Assembly: GCA_016721565.1 (NCBI GenBank)
Contig: JADKHW010000004.1
Location: forward strand, 44,787-108,786
Length of the DNA stretch: 64,000 bases
Reading direction: 5' to 3'
From: a bacterium
Lineage (GTDB): Bacteria; Electryoneota; RPQS01
The notes beneath the pieces are model-generated. The model worked only from the letters and a program-made list of their open reading frames with translations, did no database searches and had not been told where the DNA came from. A program made the translations under genes and the position numbers. This document shows, in pieces, positions 16,421-25,262 of the stretch; the stretch's first letter is position 1, and each line of letters begins with the position of its first letter.

Positions 16421-17953
16421 TCACTTCAATAATATCATGCTTTTTGTTTCCGTTCTGCCGCCTGTAAGCAAATGGTAATAATAGATTCCGCTGGCCAATC
16501 CGTTCGCGTCAAAATTCACCGTTTGATTACCTTCACCTAACACTCCGTCAACCAAAGTCGCGACGCGCATGCCGAGAGTATTGAACACCATCAGATTCAC
16601 ATGCGCTGCATGCACAAGCTCGAACGAGATCATCGTCGAAGCATTAAACGGATTCGGGTAGTTCTGATTCAGCATCGGAGTCGTGATGTTCGTCACAACT
16701 TCATCCTCAACGGGGTTCGGTGATGTTCCGCGAAATGCAATCACGTTTGTTCCGATTCCGCAAATGATCATCGTCCCACCATTGCCAATCGCCGGAGCGC
16801 CGATATTCACGTTCGGAACATCCAAAGACCAGCGCAACGTAAGATCCTGATTGAACGACAAAAACATTCCTTGCGAGAATCCGCCGTTGGTCAAAAAGAT
16901 CATTCCGTGCCCGTCAATCGCCATGCGCGGCTGATAAAAATCGGATGGAAATACTTCTGACGTGTCAATCCCCGCGCCACTTCCGGAATTGATTCGCAGC
17001 ACTCGGTGATCGCGCGTATAGCTGTAAATACTGCCGTCCGGCCCTTCACCAAACGACGCGAACGGCACAAACCCTAACGGCGAACGCCAACGCTCAACGA
17101 GTGACGCGCCGTCGTCATCCAAAGCAATCAGGTAATCGGTCGATTCGTTGTTCTGTGAGCGCGGTGCGTACACCGTCCCGTCGCTGCCGGCAAACAAACT
17201 GACTTGCTGAATAAAGCCCCCACCGAGTGCGACGCTCGAATAAAGTCGTGCTCCGGTTTCTACATTGAATGCGGTCACCTTCGGGCCTTGCGGTGATGCT
17301 TCCCACAAGTAAACTCGATCTCCATAAACAACCGCTTCACTTCCGCCCGACGTGGGGCTTGTTCTGGTCGTTCGCCAGATGCGGTCGCCGTTTAAATGAT
17401 TGACGCGCAGCAGAAAAGTGAATCCGCCAATGATCAAATCTCCGTTCGGCGCAAACACCGGACTCTCCGTTGAACTCTCGTCCACCGCATCATCCGATCG
17501 CCACAACTCTGCTCCGGTTTGAGCATTCAGCGCATAGATCGGCGCAAAGTTCGTGTTGCCTGAGCGCGTTGCGTAAACCACTCCATCGCGAATTGCGCAC
17601 ACACGACTGCGCCAATCTGTATCAGGCAGAGTCACCGGAAGCTCCGTCGTCCACAATGTATCACCTGTCATCAGATCGTGCGCGACAATCAACGTTCCAT
17701 GCAGTGGATCCGCAATGTTAAACGTGCGCGACATCACCGCGATATTACCTTCAATCACAGCAGGCTGCGCAAATTGCGAAGGCAATCCCCCTTCCCACAA
17801 CACGTCATTCGCCTCCGGACCAAACTCCGTCGTTAAACTATTGCGCAACGAATTCCCGCCCGTGCCCGTATTCCAGTCAGCGGCGAGCAGGGGGTGGACC
17901 AATAACAAAAGAATGAATGTAATCACCAGTAAATATCGCGTGGAGCTGCTCAT
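16421..17953 (-). CDS. Secreted PQQ-like beta-propeller protein with type IX sorting domain
   Basis: The 510-residue protein has a signal peptide (residues 1-24, ending LLAADWN). Repeated blades follow of the form ALNAQTGAELWRS and VAHDLMTGDTLWTTELP, the PQQ/quinoprotein-like repeat. The last ~85 residues are a Por/type IX C-terminal sorting domain (NQNYPNPFNASTMISFE, GIYYYHLLTGG, SMILLK end). Such proteins cross the inner membrane by Sec and are exported and anchored by the type IX system. No cofactor-binding residues indicate a dehydrogenase, so a binding or structural role is more likely. A candidate minus-strand promoter lies at 18025-18053. Confidence 0.85.
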   Translation of the reverse strand: MSSSTRYLLVITFILLLLVHPLLAADWNTGTGGNSLRNSLTTEFGPEANDVLWEGGLPSQFAQPAVIEGNIAVMSRTFNIADPLHGTLIVAHDLMTGDTLWTTELPVTLPDTDWRSRVCAIRDGVVYATRSGNTNFAPIYALNAQTGAELWRSDDAVDESSTESPVFAPNGDLIIGGFTFLLRVNHLNGDRIWRTTRTSPTSGGSEAVVYGDRVYLWEASPQGPKVTAFNVETGARLYSSVALGGGFIQQVSLFAGSDGTVYAPRSQNNESTDYLIALDDDGASLVERWRSPLGFVPFASFGEGPDGSIYSYTRDHRVLRINSGSGAGIDTSEVFPSDFYQPRMAIDGHGMIFLTNGGFSQGMFLSFNQDLTLRWSLDVPNVNIGAPAIGNGGTMIICGIGTNVIAFRGTSPNPVEDEVVTNITTPMLNQNYPNPFNASTMISFELVHAAHVNLMVFNTLGMRVATLVDGVLGEGNQTVNFDANGLASGIYYYHLLTGGRTETKSMILLK

Positions 17954-18024
17954 GGGATTGTGATCCTATTATTGGGATGAACTAAGATGTCTGAGCATAA
18001 CGATGCCCGACAACTCTAACATGA

Positions 18025-18053
18025 ATTGTACATATTATCAACCGTGAATTCAA
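18025..18053 (-). promoter_or_regulatory. Candidate sigma-70 promoter for the PQQ-propeller gene
   Basis: On the minus strand TTGAAT (18053-18048) and TACAAT (18030-18025) are separated by 17 bp, close to consensus, about 75 nt upstream of the 17953 start. An overlapping alternative pair (TTGATA-17-TAGAGT) lies slightly downstream. Confidence 0.5.
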
Positions 18054-18089
18054 GTTAATCAACATTGCAGTAATTTGCCCCCGCCCCCC

Positions 18090-18118
18090 TTGACTTTTCC
18101 AGTTTCTTGTTGTATCTT
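18090..18118 (+). promoter_or_regulatory. Sigma-70 promoter of the dinB operon
   Basis: TTGACT (18090-18095), a 17-bp spacer and TATCTT (18113-18118). The predicted transcription start is near 18125, at the edge of the LexA-type box that follows. Confidence 0.7.
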
Positions 18119-18125
18119 ACCCCTT

Positions 18126-18137
18126 GAACAAGTGTTC
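18126..18137 (+). promoter_or_regulatory. LexA-type SOS box (GAAC-N4-GTTC)
   Basis: GAACAAGTGTTC matches the GAAC-N4-GTTC half-site arrangement of the Gram-positive-type LexA operator. It sits directly over the predicted transcription start of a DinB operon, the expected place for a repressor. A second, imperfect copy (GAACAGATGTTT, 18181-18192) lies 55 bp downstream. LexA itself is not encoded in the window. Confidence 0.65.
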
Positions 18138-18200
18138 ATTTCCGGCCAATCCCCAGCCGGATTTCTTTGGCAGGTCATTTGAACAGATGTTTAGTCTACG

Positions 18201-18455
18201 ATGAGCGACACAGAACTACTTGATCCTATAGAAGTTATTGCCCTGTTCCAACAGGGTAAGTTAACCCCCATCAAGTTCCGTTGGCGGGAACGGGTTTACA
18301 AGGTCTTCCGCATCAACGGAACTTGGCGGCAAAGGGACGGAACAGCCCTATACCACTATTTCTCCGTTTGTTGTGACGGCCCTGAGGTTTACGAGCTGTC
18401 CTTCAACAACGAATCGCAAGCCTGGACGATGGAGCGGCTTAGACACCAGACGTAA
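18201..18455 (+). CDS. DUF6504-like small protein, partner of DNA polymerase Y
   Basis: The 84-residue protein has a beta-rich sequence with the pattern P-x-KFRWRERVYKVFRINGTWR, then YHYFSVCCDGPEVYELSF, and W near the end. This resembles the DUF6504 family, which is often encoded beside Y-family polymerases. The function is unknown. It is the first gene after an SOS-type promoter and 46 nt ahead of dinB. The start at 18201 has no good Shine-Dalgarno sequence. The family assignment is by recalled pattern only. Confidence 0.6.
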   Translation: MSDTELLDPIEVIALFQQGKLTPIKFRWRERVYKVFRINGTWRQRDGTALYHYFSVCCDGPEVYELSFNNESQAWTMERLRHQT

Positions 18456-18461
18456 CGTTTT

Positions 18462-18490
18462 GTAGGGGTGGCAGGCGTGCCGCCCGCAAC
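18462..18490 (+). repeat. Single REP-like palindromic unit
   Basis: GTAGGGGTGGCAGGCGTGCC followed by GCCCGCAAC forms a short palindrome of the same kind as the cluster at 25.3-25.6 kb (shared GTAGGGG start and GCCCGC end). It fills the gap between the DUF6504-like gene and dinB. Confidence 0.6.
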
Positions 18491-18501
18491 CGGATTAAAC
18501 C

Positions 18502-19749
18502 ATGAGCAAAACAATCTTCCACCTCGATCTCGACCAGTTCTTTGCTGCCGTCGAGATGCGCGACAACCCAAACCTGCGCGGCAAGCCGCTACTTGTCGGC
18601 GGCACATCCAGCGGACGCGGCGTTGTGACCACGGCATCCTATGAGGCCCGCAAGTTCGGTGTGCATTCCGGAATGCCCATGCACGAGGCCTTGCAACGCT
18701 GTCCACAGGCGATTTGCGTGCGCTCCGATTCCAGCCGCTACGTAGACGCTTCGCAGCGTGTGCGCGACATATTGATTGATTATACGGACAAGGTTGAGTT
18801 CATCTCGATTGATGAGGCCGCGTTGGACATGACCGACGTGGTCTGGCATTGGCCGAGCGTCAGCGCATTGGCTTTCGAGATTCAGAGTCGCATCGAGCGT
18901 GAAGTCGGGATCACCGCTTCAATCGGCGCCGGTGCGTCGCGCTGTGTGGCTAAACTTGCCAGCGGTATGCGCAAGCCCAAAGGCTTTGTGCATATTCCGC
19001 CGTCAAAAGTCGCCGAGATTATGGGACCGTTGGCCGTCCAAGAGATGAACGGAGTTGGTCCGGCCACGCGGCATGTGTTGAATGGCTTGGGCATTCGCAC
19101 GCTTGGTGAGTTGGCCATCTATCCGACGGACGTGCTCCGCAACAAGCTTGGCTCGCGCGGACCGGAGTTGCAGCTTTTGGCGCGGGGTGGAGGCAACAGC
19201 ACGATTCAGCGCTCCGAGGATCTGCCCGCCGAAAAATCCATGAGTCACGAGACGACTTTCTTTGAGAACCAAACCAACACCGACGCGATCTTAGGCCGGA
19301 TGATGCTCTTGAGTGAGAAAGTTGCGCGCAGGATGAGGATCGCGCATCTGACCGGCCGAGTAGTTACGGTGAAGATTCGCTACAAAGGGTTTGAGACGGT
19401 GCATCAGCAAAAAAGACTTGCTCGCTTCGTGCACATGGAGACAGATGTTTTCGCGGCAGCGAAAATGATCTTCGAGCAGATTTACGATCCGTCGCGACCC
19501 GTGCGGTTGATCGGAGTGGACATTTCGCAGCTTGTGCCGATGGGGCGGGTACTCCAAGAAGAACTCTTCACTCCGCAACAGGATCGCGATTCGTTGACGC
19601 ACGCATGCGATGATATAAAAGAGAGATATGGCAATAATGTGATTGGATATGCAGGACATATGTTGGGACCAAAGGACAGCTATTCGGCTCGGCGGGGCCG
19701 TGAGTTCGGTTCGATTTCCTTTCGCTATGCAGGGATGAATGGACGATGA
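18502..19749 (+). CDS. dinB: DNA polymerase IV, Y-family translesion polymerase
   Basis: The 415-residue protein shows the Y-family palm residues Asp9 (FHLDLDQFFAAVE), Asp104 and Glu105 (SIDEAALDM), the fingers segment TTASYEARKFGVHSGMP, a helix-hairpin-helix thumb (VQEMNGVGPATRHVLNGLGI) and the little-finger domain. It copies past damaged bases at low fidelity. The last ~30 residues carry no clear QLDLF/QLSLF beta-clamp motif, though VLQEELF near residue 350 may serve. Control by a LexA-type box fits SOS induction. Confidence 0.95.
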   Translation: MSKTIFHLDLDQFFAAVEMRDNPNLRGKPLLVGGTSSGRGVVTTASYEARKFGVHSGMPMHEALQRCPQAICVRSDSSRYVDASQRVRDILIDYTDKVEFISIDEAALDMTDVVWHWPSVSALAFEIQSRIEREVGITASIGAGASRCVAKLASGMRKPKGFVHIPPSKVAEIMGPLAVQEMNGVGPATRHVLNGLGIRTLGELAIYPTDVLRNKLGSRGPELQLLARGGGNSTIQRSEDLPAEKSMSHETTFFENQTNTDAILGRMMLLSEKVARRMRIAHLTGRVVTVKIRYKGFETVHQQKRLARFVHMETDVFAAAKMIFEQIYDPSRPVRLIGVDISQLVPMGRVLQEELFTPQQDRDSLTHACDDIKERYGNNVIGYAGHMLGPKDSYSARRGREFGSISFRYAGMNGR

Positions 19750-19833
19750 CACGATGATTAGTTCGGGAACAGGATGAAATGCGGCTCGGGTGCGTCGCTT
19801 GGCATGGCGCGCCCGGGCCGCGACCAAAAAAAC

Positions 19834-19866
19834 AAAACTCCCGGTGTGCGGCACCGGGAGTTTTTT
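19834..19866. terminator. Bidirectional terminator between dinB and the CHRD gene
   Basis: A perfect 13-bp stem (AAAACTCCCGGTG / CACCGGGAGTTTT) with loop TGCGG and a T-run on each strand. It separates convergent genes. Confidence 0.93.
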
Positions 19867-19888
19867 GTTGGGGCAATTTCTATTCGAA

Positions 19889-22837
19889 CTACTGTGCAAG
19901 CTCCGGGCAATCTCCCGGAGTAACTTCATTGGTAATGGTTGGTGGAGTAAGTTGTCGAATCGAGCAATCTTCACAGAAGATTATCTCCCAACTCAAATCC
20001 CATTGCCTGCAACAAACAACATTCACAGGTGCACATTGCGGCATTGCGCTGGCCACAAACTGTGCCTCCCGTTTCACCTTCACAGCCAATGGCCCTGCCG
20101 CGTTTCGAGGCATTTTTCCCTTACTTTCCGGACGGTCGTACCAAGATTTTTTGCCTAACGTCGTCTCCACAACTCCAGTATCACCGGGGCGACTACCATA
20201 ATGATCGTTCCCATAACTGCTGCCGCTGAAAGGATACTGAGTCGTTCCCTCTTTCTTGTGACCTGTGCTGCCTACGGCTGGAACAAGCGGCGTGAAAGTT
20301 GTGGCATCGGTGCATTCCCCCACTGTGCGCGTGTCCGTTCTCTTCAGATCCTGACCATATTCACACAATACACCACCGGACTCGACGAGGAAGTATTTGT
20401 AGGTGATGACAACCTCGAAAGCATAGCTAACATTGTATTCCCCGTTTGCACACGAAACACGCGGTCCCAATGTACGGTTCTTTTCACCCTGATATTCACC
20501 TTCTGCTGCCCCGCCGGTTAACAATTGCAGATTGTCACAGCAGCATGAAATGAAAGCAAAGTCAATCGTTGTAAATGTTTCACGAGGAACAACCCCTGCA
20601 TGTTCAGCAGGACTCAAATAAGCTGTGATTGAATTTTCCGAAAGGACATTCGGTGAAATAACCGGAATTGGTTTCACAAGATTGAGTGAATCCTGACCAT
20701 CCCATATAAAATCAAACGACGGACCGTATCCTTGTTGCCCTTGAGTGTTTTGCCACCAAATATCAACCAGTCCAGACTCCAATCCAACAGCATTCAGAGT
20801 GTCACATGAGAACTGTTTGCTTACAGTATTGTAATCCGCCGCAAAACTTACATAAGCAGGCCGATGCTCAACTACGATGTTCACATCGGCAGATGGTAAA
20901 ATCAAACTCCCATCAAAATCGTAAACTCGAAAACTCACAATATGTGGACCATCCACAAGATTGTCAAAATCATATTGAATTGTTGCGGCATCGCGCTCCG
21001 TCACGGGATCGTTCCAATTCGTTCCGATTACGGTAGCCGCACCTGCAGGATCAACTATTACTTCAAAAGAGTCCCATTGCTCTGAATGCAGATAGTCTAA
21101 TATAACTACCGAATTCAGTCCGCTAAGTGTTACTCCATCCGGCGGCCACGAAATAAACGGATGTGGACTCTCATAATCCGCTATGATAGGGGAGACCTGA
21201 AAGAACTTTGTCACTGATGAACCCATTTGCAAAGTTATTTCTCCTGTCGTGCTGTTGCCCACAAGTTCGTCAAATAATCCCGAGGTATTACCGGCAAAGA
21301 CCGAGAAGCCAAGTGTCGGCATCGTGTCTCCTTCAGTCGTCGTAACAACCGGATTCCAAGAAAGTTTGATTGAATCTGCATCAACTCTTGTGATCACGAG
21401 TTCTGTCGAATCAACCGTATGCACTTCGACTCCCGTCGAGCGAGTAGTGGCTCCTCCCGTCAATGTTGATCCCGTGCAATCATTCGCAATCAGCCGAACA
21501 GAATAGAGAGTCGAAGGCTCTAATCCAAGAATTACTCCGGCGCTCCCGCTTCCCCAGATTCCTAAAGTATGGAACTCAGGCAGTTCTGACTGAACTCCAA
21601 ACTCATCTATGAACCACGAGTGAGCAAAGTTGTCATCCGAGACTTCAATGGCATATTGAGTGGATGTGTAATTTTCATCCCAAGGGAGAGAAAAATACAA
21701 AGCATCCGAAGCTCCCGCATTGTGAAGATTTGGTGCTCCCGGTTGCTGAACTGGATGACAACCTGTTCCCGTAATCATGAGGTGATTATTGGCTACAGAG
21801 TCATTGGATTGCACCACGAACTCGCTCTTGAAATCATGGTCAAATGTCGGCGAAAAGGTGACAGTCACCAGTTGCTGTTGCCCGGCTCCCAAACCAAATG
21901 TTGAAGGTGAAGCCTCGAACACGTGGTTCTTTCCAACAATCCCTGACACATTCAGAGTCCCGCCACCGGTATTTGTCACAGTAAAAGACTGTTGCACGGA
22001 CATGCCAACATAGGTCGGTGAAAAGTCCAGCTCGCTCTGACTAAGTTGAAGTTCTGGTTGCGGCGGATGATAATGAAGCTGATCCCTAATCTCGCCGTTT
22101 GGCCATGTCGGCCCGGTATGCGCATTGACATACAACAAGTCTGAGTTCAAGCGAGTTAGGTTTGTCGCATCAATAGCCCATGCCCCATGCGCGCCCGTAG
22201 CATTGTGATTTTGGAGATTGTGCTGCACCGCACCTACTATTCCTTGAGTCGCAAAGTGGATGTGAGAACCAAGATAAGATCCGGTGAGAACCCAGAAATA
22301 GCTGTAGTACAAGCTATCGTTGTCTGGACTCAAAAAGTAAGTTCCGATTCCCCAGCCCGTGCTTGCGTTCGGCGGCACTTCATTGCCACCGATCAACGCC
22401 GAAGTGTAGCGTCCATCCTGAATCTGTCCCGGCAGAATCTGGGCACGAATTTCTCCGTTTGGAAAAACGTTAGAGTGCACATTCACGTACAGAGTCCCGG
22501 CATTCAATCGGGCAAGATTTGTGGCATCAATTGCCCACCCGCCGTGTGACCCCGTGGCTCCTGCCGACTGCAAATTGAACACAACAGCACCCGCGACCCC
22601 CGCTGCGCCAAAATGGATATGGGATGCGCTGTAGGTCGTGGGAAGCTTCCAAAATAGGGAATAGTAGAGCGAGTCCTGATCTGCACTAAGAATGAACCTG
22701 CCCACACCCCAGCCCAAACTGGCGTTAGGCGGAGTCTCGTTGGCTCCGTTCAAATAACAAACATATTGAGTTTGCGCATTCGCCAATCCACCCATTAGCG
22801 CAACTGCCAACACGCTGGCAATCAGAAAGCTCTTCAT
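19889..22837 (-). CDS. Large secreted protein with two CHRD domains and Ig-like modules
   Basis: The 982-residue protein has a signal peptide (MKSFLIASVLAVALMGG, cleavage after NA). Two tandem CHRD domains (residues ~22-140 and ~143-265) share the pattern NGANETPPNAS / GGNEVPPNAS, LYYSLFW and SHIHFG. An ASH-like Ig domain follows (~275-365, ELDFSPTYVGMSVQQSF), then fibronectin-III-like regions. The C-terminal part is Cys-rich (FISCCCDN, VVCCRQWDLSWEIIFCEDC) and has no type IX sorting domain. ATG 22837 is chosen because GGAAGG lies 7 nt upstream. Function unknown; probably extracellular. Confidence 0.8.
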   Translation of the reverse strand: MKSFLIASVLAVALMGGLANAQTQYVCYLNGANETPPNASLGWGVGRFILSADQDSLYYSLFWKLPTTYSASHIHFGAAGVAGAVVFNLQSAGATGSHGGWAIDATNLARLNAGTLYVNVHSNVFPNGEIRAQILPGQIQDGRYTSALIGGNEVPPNASTGWGIGTYFLSPDNDSLYYSYFWVLTGSYLGSHIHFATQGIVGAVQHNLQNHNATGAHGAWAIDATNLTRLNSDLLYVNAHTGPTWPNGEIRDQLHYHPPQPELQLSQSELDFSPTYVGMSVQQSFTVTNTGGGTLNVSGIVGKNHVFEASPSTFGLGAGQQQLVTVTFSPTFDHDFKSEFVVQSNDSVANNHLMITGTGCHPVQQPGAPNLHNAGASDALYFSLPWDENYTSTQYAIEVSDDNFAHSWFIDEFGVQSELPEFHTLGIWGSGSAGVILGLEPSTLYSVRLIANDCTGSTLTGGATTRSTGVEVHTVDSTELVITRVDADSIKLSWNPVVTTTEGDTMPTLGFSVFAGNTSGLFDELVGNSTTGEITLQMGSSVTKFFQVSPIIADYESPHPFISWPPDGVTLSGLNSVVILDYLHSEQWDSFEVIVDPAGAATVIGTNWNDPVTERDAATIQYDFDNLVDGPHIVSFRVYDFDGSLILPSADVNIVVEHRPAYVSFAADYNTVSKQFSCDTLNAVGLESGLVDIWWQNTQGQQGYGPSFDFIWDGQDSLNLVKPIPVISPNVLSENSITAYLSPAEHAGVVPRETFTTIDFAFISCCCDNLQLLTGGAAEGEYQGEKNRTLGPRVSCANGEYNVSYAFEVVITYKYFLVESGGVLCEYGQDLKRTDTRTVGECTDATTFTPLVPAVGSTGHKKEGTTQYPFSGSSYGNDHYGSRPGDTGVVETTLGKKSWYDRPESKGKMPRNAAGPLAVKVKREAQFVASAMPQCAPVNVVCCRQWDLSWEIIFCEDCSIRQLTPPTITNEVTPGDCPELAQ

Positions 22838-22899
22838 ATTGGTTCCTTCCCTTAGCACGGCGGCTTATCCCATCCATGGAACAGACTCTATTTCTGAAT

Positions 22900-22927
22900 A
22901 ATATATCGGGAGTAGGACCGAAAGCAA
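22900..22927 (-). promoter_or_regulatory. Candidate sigma-70 promoter of the CHRD gene
   Basis: On the minus strand TTGCTT (22927-22922), a 16-bp spacer and TATATT (22905-22900), about 60 nt upstream of the chosen start. Confidence 0.5.
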
Positions 22928-23139
22928 CTCCATTCACGCCGGTTTGCAACAAAAATCAAATTACCCAAAAATAATTCAAGATATTGTTTTCATTTAGATT
23001 AGTTGAAAATCGCATCACAATGCTTGCCTGACTTATGCAAAACTCCCATAGAATCCTTGAATTAAGAGGAAGTTCATCGTAAATTGTACACAAGTGTTAC
23101 CCCATTTTTCCACGTGGAACTATCGTGCATTCCCCCGAG
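22928..23139. other. Intergenic region between divergent genes
   Basis: AT-rich spacer between the CHRD gene (-) and rpmE (+). I see no open frame with coding character, no RNA gene and no strong hairpin here. Confidence 0.6.
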
Positions 23140-23168
23140 TTGACATTCTAAGCCGGAATGCTTATATT
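23140..23168 (+). promoter_or_regulatory. Sigma-70 promoter of rpmE
   Basis: TTGACA (23140-23145), 17-bp spacer, TATATT (23163-23168): a near-consensus promoter ending 26 nt before the rpmE start. GAGGAG lies just upstream of that ATG. Confidence 0.85.
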
Positions 23169-23194
23169 CTGCGTCTTAATTCGAGGAGTGTGAC

Positions 23195-23410
23195 ATGAAG
23201 CCCGATTTACATCCGATGTACCGCCTTTTGAACGTGGAATGTGCCTGTGGCAACAAGTTCGAAACGCGCGGATCCCGCAACGAGAATCCATGGAAAGTCG
23301 AAATCTGCAACGCCTGCCATCCCTTCTTCACGGGTCAGCAGAAGTTGCTGGATACGGCTGGCCGTGTCGATAAGTTTCGTAAGAAATATCAGAAGTTTGC
23401 GACCAAGTAA
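23195..23410 (+). CDS. rpmE: 50S ribosomal protein L31, zinc type
   Basis: The 71-residue protein MKPDLHPMYRLLNVECACGN has the Cys ligands CAC and CNACHPF of the zinc-binding L31 form. L31 bridges the 50S central protuberance and the 30S head and serves as a zinc store in some bacteria. It is followed by a DUF1385 gene, a gene pair conserved in many phyla, though the usual third gene prfA is absent here. Confidence 0.97.
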   Translation: MKPDLHPMYRLLNVECACGNKFETRGSRNENPWKVEICNACHPFFTGQQKLLDTAGRVDKFRKKYQKFATK

Positions 23411-23493
23411 GCTTCAGCTAAGTGTGTTTAGCAGGCGGTGTCTCGTGGAGGCATCGCCTTTTCTGCATATTAGGGGGTAAGGAAATAGCCGCA

Positions 23494-24516
23494 ATGACCA
23501 ATAATAACAGCACCAATACCCCGAACCGCCGTGACATGTCCACCGAACTGGCAATGGGTGGTCAAGCCCTGATCGAAGGCGTCATGATGCGCAGCCCCCA
23601 CCGCGTCGCCATGGCGGCCCGCACACCCGACGGTGGAATTGCCTTGAGAGCATATCCCTATCGTCCCGTGACAAGGCGAAATAAGTTCTATGGCCTCCCG
23701 ATTCTCCGAGGCGCTATCGGCATGGTCGAAGCCATGAAAGTCGGCGTTGATGCCCTGAACTGGTCTGCCGAAAAGTCAGAACCTAAGGCCAATTCCGAAG
23801 CCAAAAAAGCCTCATTCAAGGACAAACTGTTTAGCTTTCTTTCGACTGGTTTTGCCATAGCTTTCGGCATTGGGGTCTTTCTTTACCTTCCATATGTTCT
23901 GGCTAAGCTCCTTGTCGGTGGTGAAGAAAGCCAAGTATCTTTCCATCTCATCGCAGGTGGAGGCCGTATCATCGCGCTAATCGGCTACATGTGGGTGATT
24001 TCCCAATTCAAAGACATCTTCCGCGTCTTCCAATATCACGGCTCCGAGCACAAGACCATCTTCGCTTACGAGCAAGGTCAGCCGCTCGAACCGGCTCAAG
24101 TCCTGAAGCAGACCCGCTTCCACCCTCGCTGTGGCACGAGCTTCCTGCTCATCGTAGCCATCTCGGCCATCCTGTTTTTCGTGGTCGTGGACACTGCCGT
24201 AGTGGCCCTTTGGGGTCCGTATCGGAATGCCTTCACCCGACTTCTGGTGCACTTACCGCTGATCCCGTTGGTGGCCGGACTTTCGTTTGAGCTTCTGAAA
24301 TTCTCGGCCAAGCACACCCGCAACCCATTTGTCAACGCGCTGATCCAACCCGGCCTGTGGCTCCAAAAGATCACCACGAAAGAGCCTGAGGCTCCCATGT
24401 GCGAGGTAGCCATCTGCGCGCTCGAAGAAGCCCTGCGCGACCCTGCCGAGTCGGTCGAGATCGACACGGTCTATCCCCGGGTCATCACCCCTATTCCCGT
24501 GCCGCGGCATCGGTAG
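23494..24516 (+). CDS. DUF1385 family membrane protein
   Basis: The 340-residue protein has the family signature MGGQALIEGVMMRSPHRVAM near residue 23. Two or more membrane spans (FAIAFGIGVFLYLPYVLA; FLLIVAISAILFFVVVDTAV) and the conserved YHGSEHKTIFAYE and HPRCGTSFL motifs follow. Their conserved His, Glu and Cys suggest a metal site or active site. The biochemical function is not established. ATG 23494 is preferred to an upstream in-frame ATG at 23422 because it follows TAAGGAAA and removes a non-conserved stretch. It lies downstream of rpmE in the same transcription direction. Confidence 0.88.
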   Translation: MTNNNSTNTPNRRDMSTELAMGGQALIEGVMMRSPHRVAMAARTPDGGIALRAYPYRPVTRRNKFYGLPILRGAIGMVEAMKVGVDALNWSAEKSEPKANSEAKKASFKDKLFSFLSTGFAIAFGIGVFLYLPYVLAKLLVGGEESQVSFHLIAGGGRIIALIGYMWVISQFKDIFRVFQYHGSEHKTIFAYEQGQPLEPAQVLKQTRFHPRCGTSFLLIVAISAILFFVVVDTAVVALWGPYRNAFTRLLVHLPLIPLVAGLSFELLKFSAKHTRNPFVNALIQPGLWLQKITTKEPEAPMCEVAICALEEALRDPAESVEIDTVYPRVITPIPVPRHR

Positions 24517-24608
24517 CGGCCATCTTCTAAGTTTGGCGTGACCCTTGCACAGTTTCTGAGTTCCTTCCTCCGTTCACGGGGGAAGGGTAGGATGGGGGTC
24601 GGAAGTAC

Positions 24609-24637
24609 TTGCATTGTTTGCAAGAGAATTGTATCTT
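24609..24637 (+). promoter_or_regulatory. Candidate promoter with overlapping palindrome
   Basis: TTGCAT (24609-24614), 17-bp spacer, TATCTT (24632-24637). An inverted repeat CTTGCA-N5-TGCAAG (24608-24624) covers the -35 element and could be an operator. Downstream is the small secreted protein gene. Confidence 0.5.
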
Positions 24638-24682
24638 CAACGGTTAGCCGTTTTTTCGCGAGCTTTTTGGTAAGGAATGGAC

Positions 24683-25153
24683 ATGAGAACTTTACGCTAT
24701 TTATCGCTGGCAATCGTCCTGTTCGGAAGCGCCGTTGCCTGGGCAGGGGACTGCTGCACGAAGGAACGCTGCAGCGGAAGTTGCGACCATTACGCTAACC
24801 CCGACTGGGGCTACAGCTACACGAACGCCCACTACCTCCCGGACAATCCGCCCGCAGAGCTTGAGGCTTTCTGGCACAAGATGATTCCGATGATTGAAGC
24901 TCGCCACACGGCTGAGTCCGCTTACTTGCGTGAATATTCCAAGGAACTCTTGGACTATGCTCGCGACGTACCCGGCTCGCTCGAAGGCGGTTCAAGCTAT
25001 CAACGGCACTTCTATAACAAGGCCGCGAAAGATCTCGTGCGCAGTTGCAAAGAACTTTATGTCTTGAGCTACGGTGCACCTTCAGCCGCTCTCTATTCTG
25101 AGATGCGCGAAGTGCAGGACGCCTACGTCCGTCTCGCCAATCTATGTGAGTAA
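24683..25153 (+). CDS. Secreted protein of unknown function
   Basis: The 156-residue protein has a signal peptide (MRTLRYLSLAIVLFGSAVAWA). The mature start is Cys-rich (GDCCTKERCSGSCDHYANP), and a helical region follows without recognisable domain (PAELEAFWHKMIPMIEARHT). The N-terminal Cys/His cluster could bind metal or form disulfides. ATG 24683 is preferred over 24677 because AAGGA lies at ideal spacing. It has its own promoter and terminator, so it is monocistronic. Confidence 0.65.
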   Translation: MRTLRYLSLAIVLFGSAVAWAGDCCTKERCSGSCDHYANPDWGYSYTNAHYLPDNPPAELEAFWHKMIPMIEARHTAESAYLREYSKELLDYARDVPGSLEGGSSYQRHFYNKAAKDLVRSCKELYVLSYGAPSAALYSEMREVQDAYVRLANLCE

Positions 25154-25186
25154 TTGCCTTCCGTAGATGACGGGAGACTGGGAAGC

Positions 25187-25218
25187 AAAACGGCCCGCCT
25201 GAAAAGGTGGGCCGTTTT
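25187..25218. terminator. Rho-independent terminator after the small secreted protein gene
   Basis: Stem AAAACGGCCCGCCT / AGGTGGGCCGTTTT with loop GAAA, T-rich on the plus strand. Confidence 0.88.
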
Positions 25219-25262
25219 GTGTGCGTGTCACGCACCTCTTGCGCTGGCGCGGTTGCTGGGGC

